DNA of 15,064 nucleotides from an uncultured Eubacteriales bacterium (GCA_905209135.1 CAJLRT010000006.1:1-15064); one strand, 5' to 3'; counted from the stretch's first letter, positions 1 to 6,588 are shown. The notes: generated from the sequence alone by a model not told the origin. Made by a program: numbers and translations.

Positions 1-683
1 ATGTCCATGGGATGCTCGTTGGTCTCGACCGCGGTGACACGGCCGTCATGCATGCGGATCACACGATCGGCGATCGGCGCGATGGCGGAATTATGCGTCA
101 CGATCACCACCGTCGCACCATTCTCACGACTCATATCCTGCAAAATCCGCAACACCTGCTTCCCCGTGTTGTAATCCAACGCGCCCGTCGGCTCATCGCA
201 CAACAGGATCTTCGGATTCTTGGCCACCGCACGCGCGATCGCCACACGCTGCTGCTCGCCACCCGACAACTGCGCAGGAAAATTATCCACACGGTCAGCG
301 AGCCCCACGTCCGCCAACGCCTTCACCGGATCCATGGCATCGGCCACGATTTGCGAGGCCAGTTCCACGTTCTCCCTGGCCGTCAGATTGGCGACCAGAT
401 TGTAGAACTGGAACACGAAACCGATGTCCGTACGCCGATAGGCCGTCAACTGCTTGGCCGAATAGTCAGAGATGTCCCGCCCGTCGATGACGACCCTGCC
501 CTCGGAATTGGTGTCCATACCGCCCAGAATGTTGAGCACCGTCGACTTGCCCGCACCCGAAGCGCCCAGAATGATCGCCAGCTCACCCTTCTCGATGCCG
601 AAACTCACATCATCGTTCGCAACGATGGCCGTGGAACCCATCTGATAACGCTTGGAACTATGCACCATCTCGATATACGCCAT
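1..683 (-). CDS. ABC transporter ATP-binding protein, LolD/MacB type (partial, C-terminus off the window)
   Basis: ATPase subunit that powers a membrane permease of the MacB/LolCE/FtsX class, acting at the cytoplasmic membrane. Reading the minus strand from ATG 683-681 gives 227 codons with no stop before the window edge, so only the last few residues should be missing (the family is about 220-250 aa). Walker [10 protein letters not shown] lies at residues 40-48, the Q-loop glutamine at about 92, signature LSGGEQQ at 139-145, Walker [10 protein letters not shown] at 159-167 and the H-loop histidine at about 197. GGAGG (694-698) lies 10 bases upstream of the start. The gene is divergent from a TetR gene across a 175-base intergenic region holding two identical operator-like repeats. 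I infer that TetR represses this transporter. The permease gene is presumably next, beyond the left edge. The substrate cannot be told; these modules export peptides, antibiotics or lipids. Confidence 0.93.
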   Translation of the reverse strand, partial: MAYIEMVHSSKRYQMGSTAIVANDDVSFGIEKGELAIILGASGAGKSTVLNILGGMDTNSEGRVVIDGRDISDYSAKQLTAYRRTDIGFVFQFYNLVANLTARENVELASQIVADAMDPVKALADVGLADRVDNFPAQLSGGEQQRVAIARAVAKNPKILLCDEPTGALDYNTGKQVLRILQDMSRENGATVVIVTHNSAIAPIADRVIRMHDGRVTAVETNEHPMD

Positions 684-706
684 TGACGTATCGCCTCCAT
701 CAATAG

Positions 707-723
707 ACAACATGTTGATTTAA
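707..723. promoter_or_regulatory. TetR operator candidate, copy 1 (near the ABC gene)
   Basis: The sequence ACAACATGTTGATTTAA occurs here and again, identical and in the same orientation, at 832-848. Its core CAACATGTTG is a perfect 10-bp palindrome, as expected of a TetR dimer site. This copy lies between the candidate promoter and the start codon of the ABC ATPase gene. Assignment to the adjacent TetR is inference from position. Confidence 0.65.
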
Positions 724-733
724 TTTCCGCATG

Positions 734-760
734 ATTGTATCTTTCCCGACATGAACAGAA
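734..760 (-). promoter_or_regulatory. candidate promoter for the ABC ATPase gene
   Basis: On the minus strand a good -10 hexamer TACAAT (plus 734-739) is preceded at about 18 bases by TTGTTC, a weak -35. The start site would lie near 727, just upstream of the operator-like repeat at 707-723. A repressor bound there would block elongation or clearance. The -10 is convincing; the -35 is weak. Confidence 0.4.
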
Positions 761-831
761 CAATGATCATTTCCCCTGAAACCGTTCAGTTTAGACGATT
801 TACGGAAAACTGTTGACTACTACTGGAATGC

Positions 832-848
832 ACAACATGTTGATTTAA
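832..848. promoter_or_regulatory. TetR operator candidate, copy 2 (before tetR)
   Basis: Second identical copy of ACAACATGTTGATTTAA with the CAACATGTTG palindrome, ending 10 bases before the TetR start codon. A TTGACT hexamer at 813-818 is a plausible -35 for the TetR gene, which would put the -10 inside this repeat. The arrangement suggests negative autoregulation. Confidence 0.65.
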
Positions 849-858
849 ACTGGCAGGC

Positions 859-1452
859 ATGGTACGACAACGACAAACCAAAACGGAAGCGAAAATCAAA
901 GCGGCGTTCACCACGCTCGTCAAGAACAAAGGCTTCGACGCGATGACCGTCAGCGACCTGGCTCGCGAGGCGGACATCAATCGCGGCACCTTCTACATGC
1001 ACTATGTCGACAAATTCGACCTGCGCGACCAGCTGCTCGACGACGTCATCGCAGATCTGGCCGCAATACTCATCCCGGAATCAGACGATGACAACGAGCC
1101 GCTCGATGTCGAAGACATCATTAAATCCCGCAACCTCGTATCCGCCATGCGCTATCTCAAACGAGACTATGCGTTCTTCGACGCCATCTCCAGCAGCGGC
1201 AACGACATGCAGCTGTACGAGCGCGTCAAGGACGTCATCAAGCAACTGCTGCTCGGGCAGGTGTCACGACTGCGAAAGGCACCGGATGACACACCGGGCA
1301 TCCCCAGGGAATACGCCATGGAGATCCTCGTCTCATCCACTTCGTCCATATTGTGGTTGTGGCTACGCCGCGGCTGCCAGGAATCGCCGGAAACCATCTC
1401 AGGCATCATCGAACGCAGCAAATCCATCGCCCCCGTGGACATACTGCGTTGA
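859..1452 (+). CDS. TetR/AcrR family transcriptional regulator
   Basis: A 197-aa DNA-binding repressor of usual family length. The N-terminal helix-turn-helix is clear: residues about 10-55 carry the pattern T-V-S-D-L-A-R-E-A-D-I-N-R-G-T-F-Y-M-H-Y, followed by a D-K-F-D-L linker typical of TetR. The C-terminal part (about 60-190) is helical with no recognisable ligand signature. It is divergent from an ABC transporter ATPase gene. Two copies of a 17-base repeat with a palindromic core lie in the shared intergenic region, so it probably represses both that transporter and itself and is released by a transported compound. The ATG at 859 has only a weak Shine-Dalgarno-like CAGG upstream. The ligand is unknown. 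Confidence 0.9.
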   Translation: MVRQRQTKTEAKIKAAFTTLVKNKGFDAMTVSDLAREADINRGTFYMHYVDKFDLRDQLLDDVIADLAAILIPESDDDNEPLDVEDIIKSRNLVSAMRYLKRDYAFFDAISSSGNDMQLYERVKDVIKQLLLGQVSRLRKAPDDTPGIPREYAMEILVSSTSSILWLWLRRGCQESPETISGIIERSKSIAPVDILR

Positions 1453-1469
1453 AACCGTCGGTTGAACAC

Positions 1470-1499
1470 TTGACATCCCCGCAATGCACACCGCACAAT
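1470..1499 (+). promoter_or_regulatory. candidate promoter for the C26 hydrolase gene
   Basis: A perfect TTGACA (1470-1475) is followed after 18 bases by CACAAT (1494-1499), a 4/6 match to TATAAT. It lies 75 bases upstream of the gene starting at 1575. An alternative -10, TATGCT near 1518, has no good -35. Confidence 0.4.
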
Positions 1500-1574
1500 C
1501 GTGAAATATCGGGAAACTATGCTGTCGTTCCATCAGTAGGGTCGTAGGGTTCAACTACGGGAAAGGTGGCATTC

Positions 1575-2354
1575 ATGAAAAGCCGTCCGATCATCGGCAT
1601 CACTCCCCTGTTCGATTACGAACGGGACAGCCTGTGGCTGTTACCCGGATACATGGACGGCATCGAGGAGGCAGGCGGACTGCCGATCATGCTGCCGCTA
1701 ACCTCCGATGACCATGAAATCCGCCAGTTGGCCGATATGTGCGACGGCATCCTGTTCACCGGCGGGCAGGACGTGAATCCAACGCTCTACGGCGAGAAGG
1801 TCACACCCGAATATCAGGCGACGAAGCCGGAACTGAGCGCCGAACGTGATGCGATGGAGCCACCGCTGCTTGACACGATGATCCGGCTCGACAAACCGGT
1901 GTTAGGGATCTGCCGCGGCATTCAGCTGATCAACGCCTGCCTTGGAGGCACGCTGTGGCGTGATCTGCCGAGCGAACATCCGAGCGATGTGAAGCATCAT
2001 ATGATGAAGCCCCCATACGATGCATTCGGCCATGACGTGACCGTGGAACCGGGCACGCCGCTGGACGATATGCTCAATGGCATGCCACAATCGCAGGTCG
2101 ACGAGTCAACCATGAAACGCAACGACGACGGCAACTGGTCGATCGCCGTCAACAGTTACCATCATCAGGCCGTACGGACCGTTGCACCGACGCTGAAGGT
2201 CATGGCGACGGCCACGGACGGCATCACGGAAGCCGTATACCGGCCGGAATCCCGATTCCTGTGGGCGGTGCAGTGGCATCCGGAATTTTTGCACAACGTC
2301 GATGCGCGCAGCCGTGCCATCTTCTCCGAGTTCGTCAATGCGGCACGGCAATAA
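1575..2354 (+). CDS. peptidase C26 / gamma-glutamyl-gamma-aminobutyrate hydrolase-like (class I glutamine amidotransferase fold)
   Basis: A cytosolic hydrolase of the PuuD/C26 family, which cleaves gamma-glutamyl amide bonds, for example in gamma-glutamyl-GABA. The 259-aa protein spans the whole domain. The nucleophile Cys sits in GICRG (Cys about 113 from this ATG). The HPE triad element is in QWHPE (His about 235, Glu about 237). FTGGQDVNP (about residues 61-69) and the NSYHHQAV segment (about 193-200) are typical of the family. The ATG at 1575 is preferred over an in-frame GTG at 1566 because GAAAGG (1561-1566) is 8 bases upstream of it. The true substrate is uncertain: no polyamine or putrescine genes adjoin it. 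It lies ahead of a HAD hydrolase gene on the same strand with an 86-base gap. Confidence 0.88.
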   Translation: MKSRPIIGITPLFDYERDSLWLLPGYMDGIEEAGGLPIMLPLTSDDHEIRQLADMCDGILFTGGQDVNPTLYGEKVTPEYQATKPELSAERDAMEPPLLDTMIRLDKPVLGICRGIQLINACLGGTLWRDLPSEHPSDVKHHMMKPPYDAFGHDVTVEPGTPLDDMLNGMPQSQVDESTMKRNDDGNWSIAVNSYHHQAVRTVAPTLKVMATATDGITEAVYRPESRFLWAVQWHPEFLHNVDARSRAIFSEFVNAARQ

Positions 2355-2440
2355 CCCCCTGCTTCCAGCATTCCGCTTACGCCACCCCGTTACGATACAC
2401 TGACGAACAGCAGATACACGCTTTACGAGGAAGGTTCCCC

Positions 2441-3076
2441 ATGGTCAATGCAGTCCCCGCCATCACCGACGTCATTTTCGATTTCTGCGGAGTCGTGGTC
2501 GATTGGCAGTCTCGCGCGGGGCTGGAAGGACATTACCCGCAGGAGCTGGTGGATCGCATCTGCTCGGATGACGACGAGTTCGGCTTCTTTGACTATGAGG
2601 ATCGCATGGACCATGGCGCTTCCCTGGCTGAGGTGCTACCAAGCGTCGAGCAGGACCACGGCAAGGAGATCGCCGATATTTTCGAGGATTACATCACGCG
2701 TTACGACGATTCCCTGGTTCGCCTGCTGCCCGGCTCGGAACGGCTGCTACGCGACCTGAAAGCCGCCGGTTATGGCGTATGGGGGCTTACGAACTGGTCG
2801 TACGAGACCATTCATTTCGCCTTCGAGAAGTTTCCGCAGCTTACGGAAATTCTCGACGGCACGGCCGTGTCGGGCGAGGAGAAGATGTTCAAGCCCAACG
2901 CCGATTTCTACGAGCTGGCACTGCAACGTTTTGGCATCGAAGCCGAAAGGTCGGTATTCTTCGATGACACCGCGAAGAACGTGGACGGAGCCGGCAAGGT
3001 GGGCATCCACGCCTTCCGCTTCGTCGATGCCGAACAGGCTCGCAAGGACCTTGCATCTTTGGGAGTGCGGATCTGA
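2441..3076 (+). CDS. HAD-superfamily hydrolase, YihX / epoxide-hydrolase-like subgroup
   Basis: A 211-aa haloacid dehalogenase-fold hydrolase, probably a small-molecule phosphatase. The nucleophile motif I reads FDFCGVVVD with Asp14 as nucleophile. The usual second Asp (the acid/base of phosphatases) is replaced by Cys16. Motif II is GLTNWS (Thr about 115), motif III Lys is in MFKPNADF, and motif IV is VFFDDTAKNVDGA. The YihX-like subgroup often has Gly or another residue at the second Asp position, so loss of that Asp does not prove inactivity. ATG 2441 is chosen because GAGGAAGG (2427-2434) sits 6 bases upstream; the open frame extends further upstream only as an overlap with the preceding gene. 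The substrate cannot be inferred. Confidence 0.88.
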   Translation: MVNAVPAITDVIFDFCGVVVDWQSRAGLEGHYPQELVDRICSDDDEFGFFDYEDRMDHGASLAEVLPSVEQDHGKEIADIFEDYITRYDDSLVRLLPGSERLLRDLKAAGYGVWGLTNWSYETIHFAFEKFPQLTEILDGTAVSGEEKMFKPNADFYELALQRFGIEAERSVFFDDTAKNVDGAGKVGIHAFRFVDAEQARKDLASLGVRI

Positions 3077-3091
3077 TCGTCCGGGCATAGT

Positions 3092-3128
3092 CATTCCGCC
3101 ATGGTCGCGATATGCCGATGGCGGAATG
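3092..3128. repeat. 11-bp inverted repeat between the HAD gene and the LysR gene
   Basis: CATTCCGCCAT (3092-3102) and its exact complement ATGGCGGAATG (3118-3128) are separated by 15 bases. There is no T-tract after the right arm, so it is either a weak terminator of the HAD gene or a regulator-binding site upstream of the LysR gene. The arms are 75-111 bases upstream of the LysR start. Confidence 0.6.
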
Positions 3129-3202
3129 CGTCCGTCCACAATGCAGAAACCGAACGTTATAAACTGATCTTTCGTAAATGGCCGCTGCTATAAATGGGTG
3201 TT

Positions 3203-4126
3203 ATGACTCTCCTACAGTTGAAGTACATCGTCAAAATCGTCGAATGCGGCTCCATGAACGAAGCCTCGCACGAGCTGTACGTGTCGCAGCCGGCGTTGAG
3301 TTCCTCGGTGAAGGAACTCGAGAACGAGCTGGGCATCGAGATCTTCACCCGTTCGTCCCAAGGAATCGCGTTGACCGTGGATGGCGCGGAATTCCTCACC
3401 TACGCACGTCAGGTGCTCGATCAGGCTTCCCTGCTGGAGGAGCGCTATAAGAACGCGAAGCCGCGCAAGCAGTTGTGCTCCGTATCCACGCAGCATTACA
3501 TGTTCGCCGTCGAGGCGTTCGTGGAGATGATCAGTTCCATCAAGTCCGATGAATACGAGTTCACGATCCGCGAGACCCGCACGAAGGACATCATCAACCA
3601 GGTCGCCAACATGCTGTCGGAGATCGGCATCATCTACCTGTCCGACTTCAACAAGGACGTCATCGGCAAGATGTTGCGCGAGAAGCATCTTGAATTCCAT
3701 CCGTTGTTCCGCGCGCCGCTGCATGTATTCATCTCACGCAACAATCCGCTGGCCGGCAAGAAGAAGGTCACGATGGAAGACCTGAAGCCATTCCCGTTCA
3801 TTCAATACGAGCAGGGCGAGGAAGGCAGCTTCTTCTTCGCCGAGGAAGCGGTCTGGCCGGAATACTCCCCCAAGCAGATCAACGTGACCGACCGTGCCAC
3901 GATCCTGAACTTCATCATCGGTCTGAATGGTTACACGGTGTGCACCGGCATCGACAACGGTGACCTCAACAACGAGAAGATCGTGACAGTGCCGCTCGAC
4001 ACCGACGAGACGATGCTGGTCGGCTGGATCACCAACGAGCGTGCGAAGCTGTCGAAGGCGGCCGAAAACTATCTTGAAAAACTCAAGTCGGTCGTCGCCG
4101 ACCACGGATACAATCTCATCGATTAA
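3203..4126 (+). CDS. LysR-family transcriptional regulator
   Basis: A 307-aa regulator of typical LysR length. The N-terminal winged helix-turn-helix occupies residues about 1-60 and includes GSMNEASHELYVSQPALS and LENELGIEIFTRS. The C-terminal effector-binding domain runs from about residue 88, including FIIGLNGYTVCTG near 234-246. The start could be ATG 3194 (310 aa) or 3203. Neither has a Shine-Dalgarno. A TATAAA hexamer at 3189-3194 is 8 bases before ATG 3203, so a leaderless message from 3203 is plausible; this is inference. LysR regulators usually control a divergent neighbour, but here the upstream gene is co-directional, so no target is evident. It is the last gene of the Bifidobacterium-like block and is followed by a strong hairpin. 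Confidence 0.92.
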   Translation: MTLLQLKYIVKIVECGSMNEASHELYVSQPALSSSVKELENELGIEIFTRSSQGIALTVDGAEFLTYARQVLDQASLLEERYKNAKPRKQLCSVSTQHYMFAVEAFVEMISSIKSDEYEFTIRETRTKDIINQVANMLSEIGIIYLSDFNKDVIGKMLREKHLEFHPLFRAPLHVFISRNNPLAGKKKVTMEDLKPFPFIQYEQGEEGSFFFAEEAVWPEYSPKQINVTDRATILNFIIGLNGYTVCTGIDNGDLNNEKIVTVPLDTDETMLVGWITNERAKLSKAAENYLEKLKSVVADHGYNLID

Positions 4127-4128
4127 CA

Positions 4129-4159
4129 AAGATCCTCCTTCATCGTGAAGGAGGATCTT
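4129..4159. terminator. hairpin at the end of the LysR gene (probable terminator)
   Basis: A perfect 13-bp stem AAGATCCTCCTTC / GAAGGAGGATCTT with a 5-base loop (4142-4146) begins 2 bases after the LysR stop. The T-tract is poor on both strands (only TT on plus, TTTG on minus). The flanking genes converge, so it could serve both. It lies immediately next to the suspected contig join. Confidence 0.65.
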
Positions 4160-4183
4160 CCATATTCGGTAAGTATCGAGCGG
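4160..4183. other. suspected chimeric join between two genomes
   Basis: Left of this interval all genes, codon choices and signals look bifidobacterial. Right of it all look like GC-rich Clostridia: consensus sigma-A promoters, strong SD sites, sporulation-type genes and an Lsa-like ABC-F. The two blocks meet tail to tail in about 24 bases with no mobile-element sequence. No breakpoint can be pinned to a base by eye. Inference, supported by a second artefact (adapter) at the right end. Confidence 0.6.
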
Positions 4184-5671
4184 TCAGGCGCCATACCGTT
4201 CGAGATAGGAGTCGGCTGCGGCCTTGATCTCCGGCGTGACATACACGCGGTCGTGCTCGACAAAGATCATGGTCGGCGCAAATTCGCGCAGCAGCCGCTC
4301 GAGCTGCATGCGGGAGAGCACGTCGACAAAATTAAGCGGCTCGTCCCATATATAGATATGGGCGCGCTCGCACAGGCTCTTCGCAATCAGCGTTTTTTTC
4401 TTCTGCCCGCTGCTGAACGCCTCCATGGGCATGTCAAACTGGGCCCTGTCAAAACCGAGCTTGCGCAGGATGGCCTTGAACAGGCTCTCGTCAATCCCGC
4501 TGCGCGCGGCGAAGTCCGACAGGCCGCCGGATAGAAAATCCGTCCGCTGCGGCACGCTCGACAGCGTCAGGCCGCCGGCCAGGCGCAGCGTTCCCGCATG
4601 CGGTACGGCCTCGCCCAGAATCAGTTTCAGAACACTGGATTTCCCGGTCCCGTTGCGGCCGAGCAGGGCCAGGCGTTCGCCCCGCTCCAGGCTGAAGTCC
4701 AGCCCCTGCAGCACAGGCGTTTCGCCATAGGCGACGGACAGGCCCTTCGCCTCGACAAGCACGCGTTCGCGGTGCGCGAGCGGGCTGAGCTTCAGCTCGC
4801 CGCTCATCTCCACATTCCGAAGCAGGCCCGCTTTCTCTGAAACCGCCTTTTCGCGGCGCGCCTCGGTTGCCTTGGAGCGCTTCATCATTTTGGCGGCCAT
4901 ATGCCCCACATGCCCCTTGTCGTCCGCGCCCCGCTTGGATTTTTCGACGCGGTCGGACCAGCGCGCCGTCTGCGCGGCCGCGGCTTCCAGGCGGCGGATG
5001 TCCTGCTTCAGCTTTTCGTTGCGGCTGTGCTCAAACTGGTCCTGCCGCGCGCGGTTTTCGGACCAGGTGGTAAAATTCCCCTGCTGAATCTCTATGCCGG
5101 CACGGTTGATGGACAGGATATGGTCCACGCAGCCGTCCAGAAACGCCCGGTCGTGCGAAACGAGGATAAACCCCTTTTTCCGGTTCAGGTACCGGCTCAG
5201 AACCGCGCGCGCCTGCATGTCCAAGTTGTTGGTCGGCTCGTCGATCAGCAGAAAATTTCCCTCCCGCGCAAACAGGGCGCAGAGCAGAACCTTTGTCTGC
5301 TCGCCGCTGCTGAGCGTATCGAAGGGCCGGTACAGGATTTCGTCGTCCGCCTCCAGCATGGACAGCTCCCGCTGGATGCGCCACATCTCGCAGCCGGGCT
5401 GCAGCCGTTTCAGCGCATCGGCCGTGAGTAGGGACGGATCGCCGACCGGAAAGGGAAAGTAGTCGAACTGGACGCCTGCGGAAATGGAGCCGCCGTACTC
5501 ATACGCGCCGCACAGCAGCTTTAAAAACGTTGTTTTGCCGCGCCCGTTTCGGCCGGTAAAACCGAGCTTCCAGTCGGTGTCAACGGCAAAGGATACGTCT
5601 CTGAAAATTTCCTGGTATGAACCAGGATAGGAAAAGGTGAGGTTGGAAACCTGTATTATGGACACAATCAT
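4184..5671 (-). CDS. ABC-F ribosomal-protection ATPase, Lsa/CplR-like
   Basis: A soluble twin-ATPase protein of the antibiotic-resistance ABC-F group. Family members bind the ribosomal E site and dislodge lincosamides, pleuromutilins and streptogramin A. From ATG 5671 it is 495 aa; Lsa proteins are about 490-500. There are no membrane segments. First ATPase: Walker A GRNGRGKTT (40-48), signature LSSGEQ (120-125), Walker B LLIDEPT (141-147), SHD (172-174). Second: GRNGTGKSS (338-346), SSGQKKK (420-426), IWDEPLNFVD (441-450), EHD (472-474). The charged interdomain linker (about 200-305) is the part that reaches the drug site. GTG 5665 is an alternative start: it is 9 bases from the GGAG at 5675-5678 (ATG only 3) and gives the MSIIQ start expected of relatives. 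The leader has a promoter, a uORF and a terminator. Actual resistance is untested; the assignment is by family. Confidence 0.88.
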   Translation of the reverse strand: MIVSIIQVSNLTFSYPGSYQEIFRDVSFAVDTDWKLGFTGRNGRGKTTFLKLLCGAYEYGGSISAGVQFDYFPFPVGDPSLLTADALKRLQPGCEMWRIQRELSMLEADDEILYRPFDTLSSGEQTKVLLCALFAREGNFLLIDEPTNNLDMQARAVLSRYLNRKKGFILVSHDRAFLDGCVDHILSINRAGIEIQQGNFTTWSENRARQDQFEHSRNEKLKQDIRRLEAAAAQTARWSDRVEKSKRGADDKGHVGHMAAKMMKRSKATEARREKAVSEKAGLLRNVEMSGELKLSPLAHRERVLVEAKGLSVAYGETPVLQGLDFSLERGERLALLGRNGTGKSSVLKLILGEAVPHAGTLRLAGGLTLSSVPQRTDFLSGGLSDFAARSGIDESLFKAILRKLGFDRAQFDMPMEAFSSGQKKKTLIAKSLCERAHIYIWDEPLNFVDVLSRMQLERLLREFAPTMIFVEHDRVYVTPEIKAAADSYLERYGA

Positions 5672-5682
5672 CAACTCCAAAC

Positions 5683-5720
5683 AAAAAAGGATGCAGGAAA
5701 GCCGCAGCCTCCGCATCCTT
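5683..5720 (-). terminator. intrinsic terminator in the ABC-F leader (attenuator)
   Basis: On the minus strand AAGGATGC (5720-5713) pairs with GCATCCTT (5694-5687), with further G-C pairing inside. Transcription then runs into TTTTTT (5688-5683). The T-run ends only about 11 bases before the ABC-F ATG and before its Shine-Dalgarno. A terminator inside the 5' leader, not after a gene, is the hallmark of premature-termination control. Confidence 0.8.
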
Positions 5721-5798
5721 ATGCGCCGTCCGCCCGCACCGCGGCCCGCAACGGCAGGCGCACGGCGCGTATGCACATAAAAAAGATATACAGGATTC

Positions 5799-5822
5799 AA
5801 AAACGCAGCTTTCTTGCCGCGC
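5799..5822 (-). terminator. weaker second hairpin with T-run in the ABC-F leader
   Basis: On the minus strand CGCGGC and GCTGCG form a 6-bp stem (one G-U) around a 6-base loop, followed directly by TTTTT (5803-5799). It could be a first attenuator or an antiterminator partner. It is weaker than the hairpin at 5683-5720. Confidence 0.4.
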
Positions 5823-5869
5823 GCCGAACACAAGGCCGGGAGCCTCCCCGCCGGAGCGCGCATTCATAT

Positions 5870-5890
5870 TCAGCAAGAAAAGCTATACAT
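5870..5890 (-). CDS. six-codon upstream ORF (leader peptide MYSFSC) of the ABC-F gene
   Basis: ATG at 5890-5888 opens a six-codon frame, M-Y-S-F-S-C, ending in TGA (5872-5870). A full AGGAG Shine-Dalgarno (plus 5898-5902) sits 7 bases upstream, and the frame starts about 30 bases after the predicted transcription start. Very short translated uORFs ahead of a leader terminator are known for antibiotic-inducible ABC-F and erm genes, where drug-stalled ribosomes change RNA folding. That this peptide works that way is inference. Confidence 0.6.
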   Translation of the reverse strand: MYSFSC

Positions 5891-5924
5891 CTTCCCACTC
5901 CTGTTCACGATAATGTCCGTTTAC

Positions 5925-5953
5925 AGTATAATACAGCGGCCCCGGCCTGTCAA
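5925..5953 (-). promoter_or_regulatory. sigma-A promoter of the ABC-F gene
   Basis: On the minus strand a perfect -35 TTGACA (5953-5948) is followed after exactly 17 bases by TATACT (5930-5925), a 5/6 -10. Transcription should start near 5918, giving a leader of about 245 bases. The -35 overlaps the stop codon (plus 5950-5952) of the upstream minus-strand gene, so the two genes are tightly packed but need not be one operon. Confidence 0.85.
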
Positions 5954-6588
5954 GCCCCGGCCGGCCCCGGCTCCTCCGGCAGGATCAGCTCGCGCGCATA
6001 GGGCAGCGTCTCGACCGCGGCGCAGAACTCCCGCCACTCGTCGAGCTTGTGGAAGCGGCGCGCGGCGTACATGTTGATCAGGTTCTCATAATTAAAGGTA
6101 CAGGTGCGCATCTGGTTATAGCTCGACGGCAAAAACTGAATCATGTCGTACCATACGGCCCTGTCCTTTGTTTCGACAAAGGCCTGCCGCAGCGCTTCCA
6201 GCCGCTCGATTACCGCATCAAAGGCGCAGCGGGTTTCGGGCCGCATCTTTTCGCAGCTGAAGTCCGCCGCCGTGATCGGACTGGAATGGAGCTTGTGCAT
6301 CGTGCTCGTGGAGTTGGCGACAGTCGAGACCTTATACGTGTCAAACTCCTTCCACCAGTACAGCGGCGCCGTGATATCCGCCGAAACGAACACCTGCCGC
6401 AGGAACTTCCGGTGGTCGCTTCCCGCGCGGCGCAGGCGCACCGCGAGCGCCAGATCGTTCTCTCCGAGCACATAGTTCCCGCTTTCATCGTAATAGCTGT
6501 CCGATTTTGCCCAGCTATTCATGGGATTGCGCGCGCCGCGGACTGCGTTTTCCAGGTTCATGACAGCGATTCTCTCCACCAGAATCAT
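5950..6588 (-). CDS. divergent ThyX-like (FAD-dependent thymidylate synthase fold) protein, function unknown
   Basis: A 212-aa cytosolic protein. I recognise a family common in Clostridia but not a proven function. Resemblance to ThyX rests on the central segment (about 58-100, including PLYWWKEFDTYKV and NSTSTMHK) and on a C-terminal segment (about 153-187) starting LPSSYNQMRTCTFNYENLIN, which resembles the LP-S ... N-x-x-x-L stretch of ThyX. The ThyX signature RHRxxSxNxxSxR is not intact; the RHR part is replaced by a D-T-Y-K-V sequence. A thymidylate synthase reaction is therefore doubtful. ATG 6588 has an excellent SD, GAGGAGG (about 7 bases upstream). It lies upstream of the ABC-F gene on the same strand, with its stop overlapping that gene's promoter. 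No clear promoter of its own was seen. Confidence 0.75.
   Translation of the reverse strand: MILVERIAVMNLENAVRGARNPMNSWAKSDSYYDESGNYVLGENDLALAVRLRRAGSDHRKFLRQVFVSADITAPLYWWKEFDTYKVSTVANSTSTMHKLHSSPITAADFSCEKMRPETRCAFDAVIERLEALRQAFVETKDRAVWYDMIQFLPSSYNQMRTCTFNYENLINMYAARRFHKLDEWREFCAAVETLPYARELILPEEPGPAGA

Noticed and set aside
12..686. 224-codon plus-strand open frame
   Set aside because: Antisense to the ABC ATPase, which has all its motifs on the minus strand. The frame has low-complexity His/Arg-rich content.
2261..2440. Upstream extension of the HAD frame
   Set aside because: Overlaps the end of the C26 hydrolase gene. A proper SD precedes ATG 2441.
5672..5863. N-terminal extension of the ABC-F frame up to 5863
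   Set aside because: It would translate through the leader terminator. Family members start at MSIIQ-like sequence, and the SD is at 5675-5678.
5580..5876. 98-codon minus-strand frame overlapping the ABC-F start
   Set aside because: TTG start, no dedicated SD, runs through the structured leader and into the ABC-F gene out of frame, with no recognisable motif.
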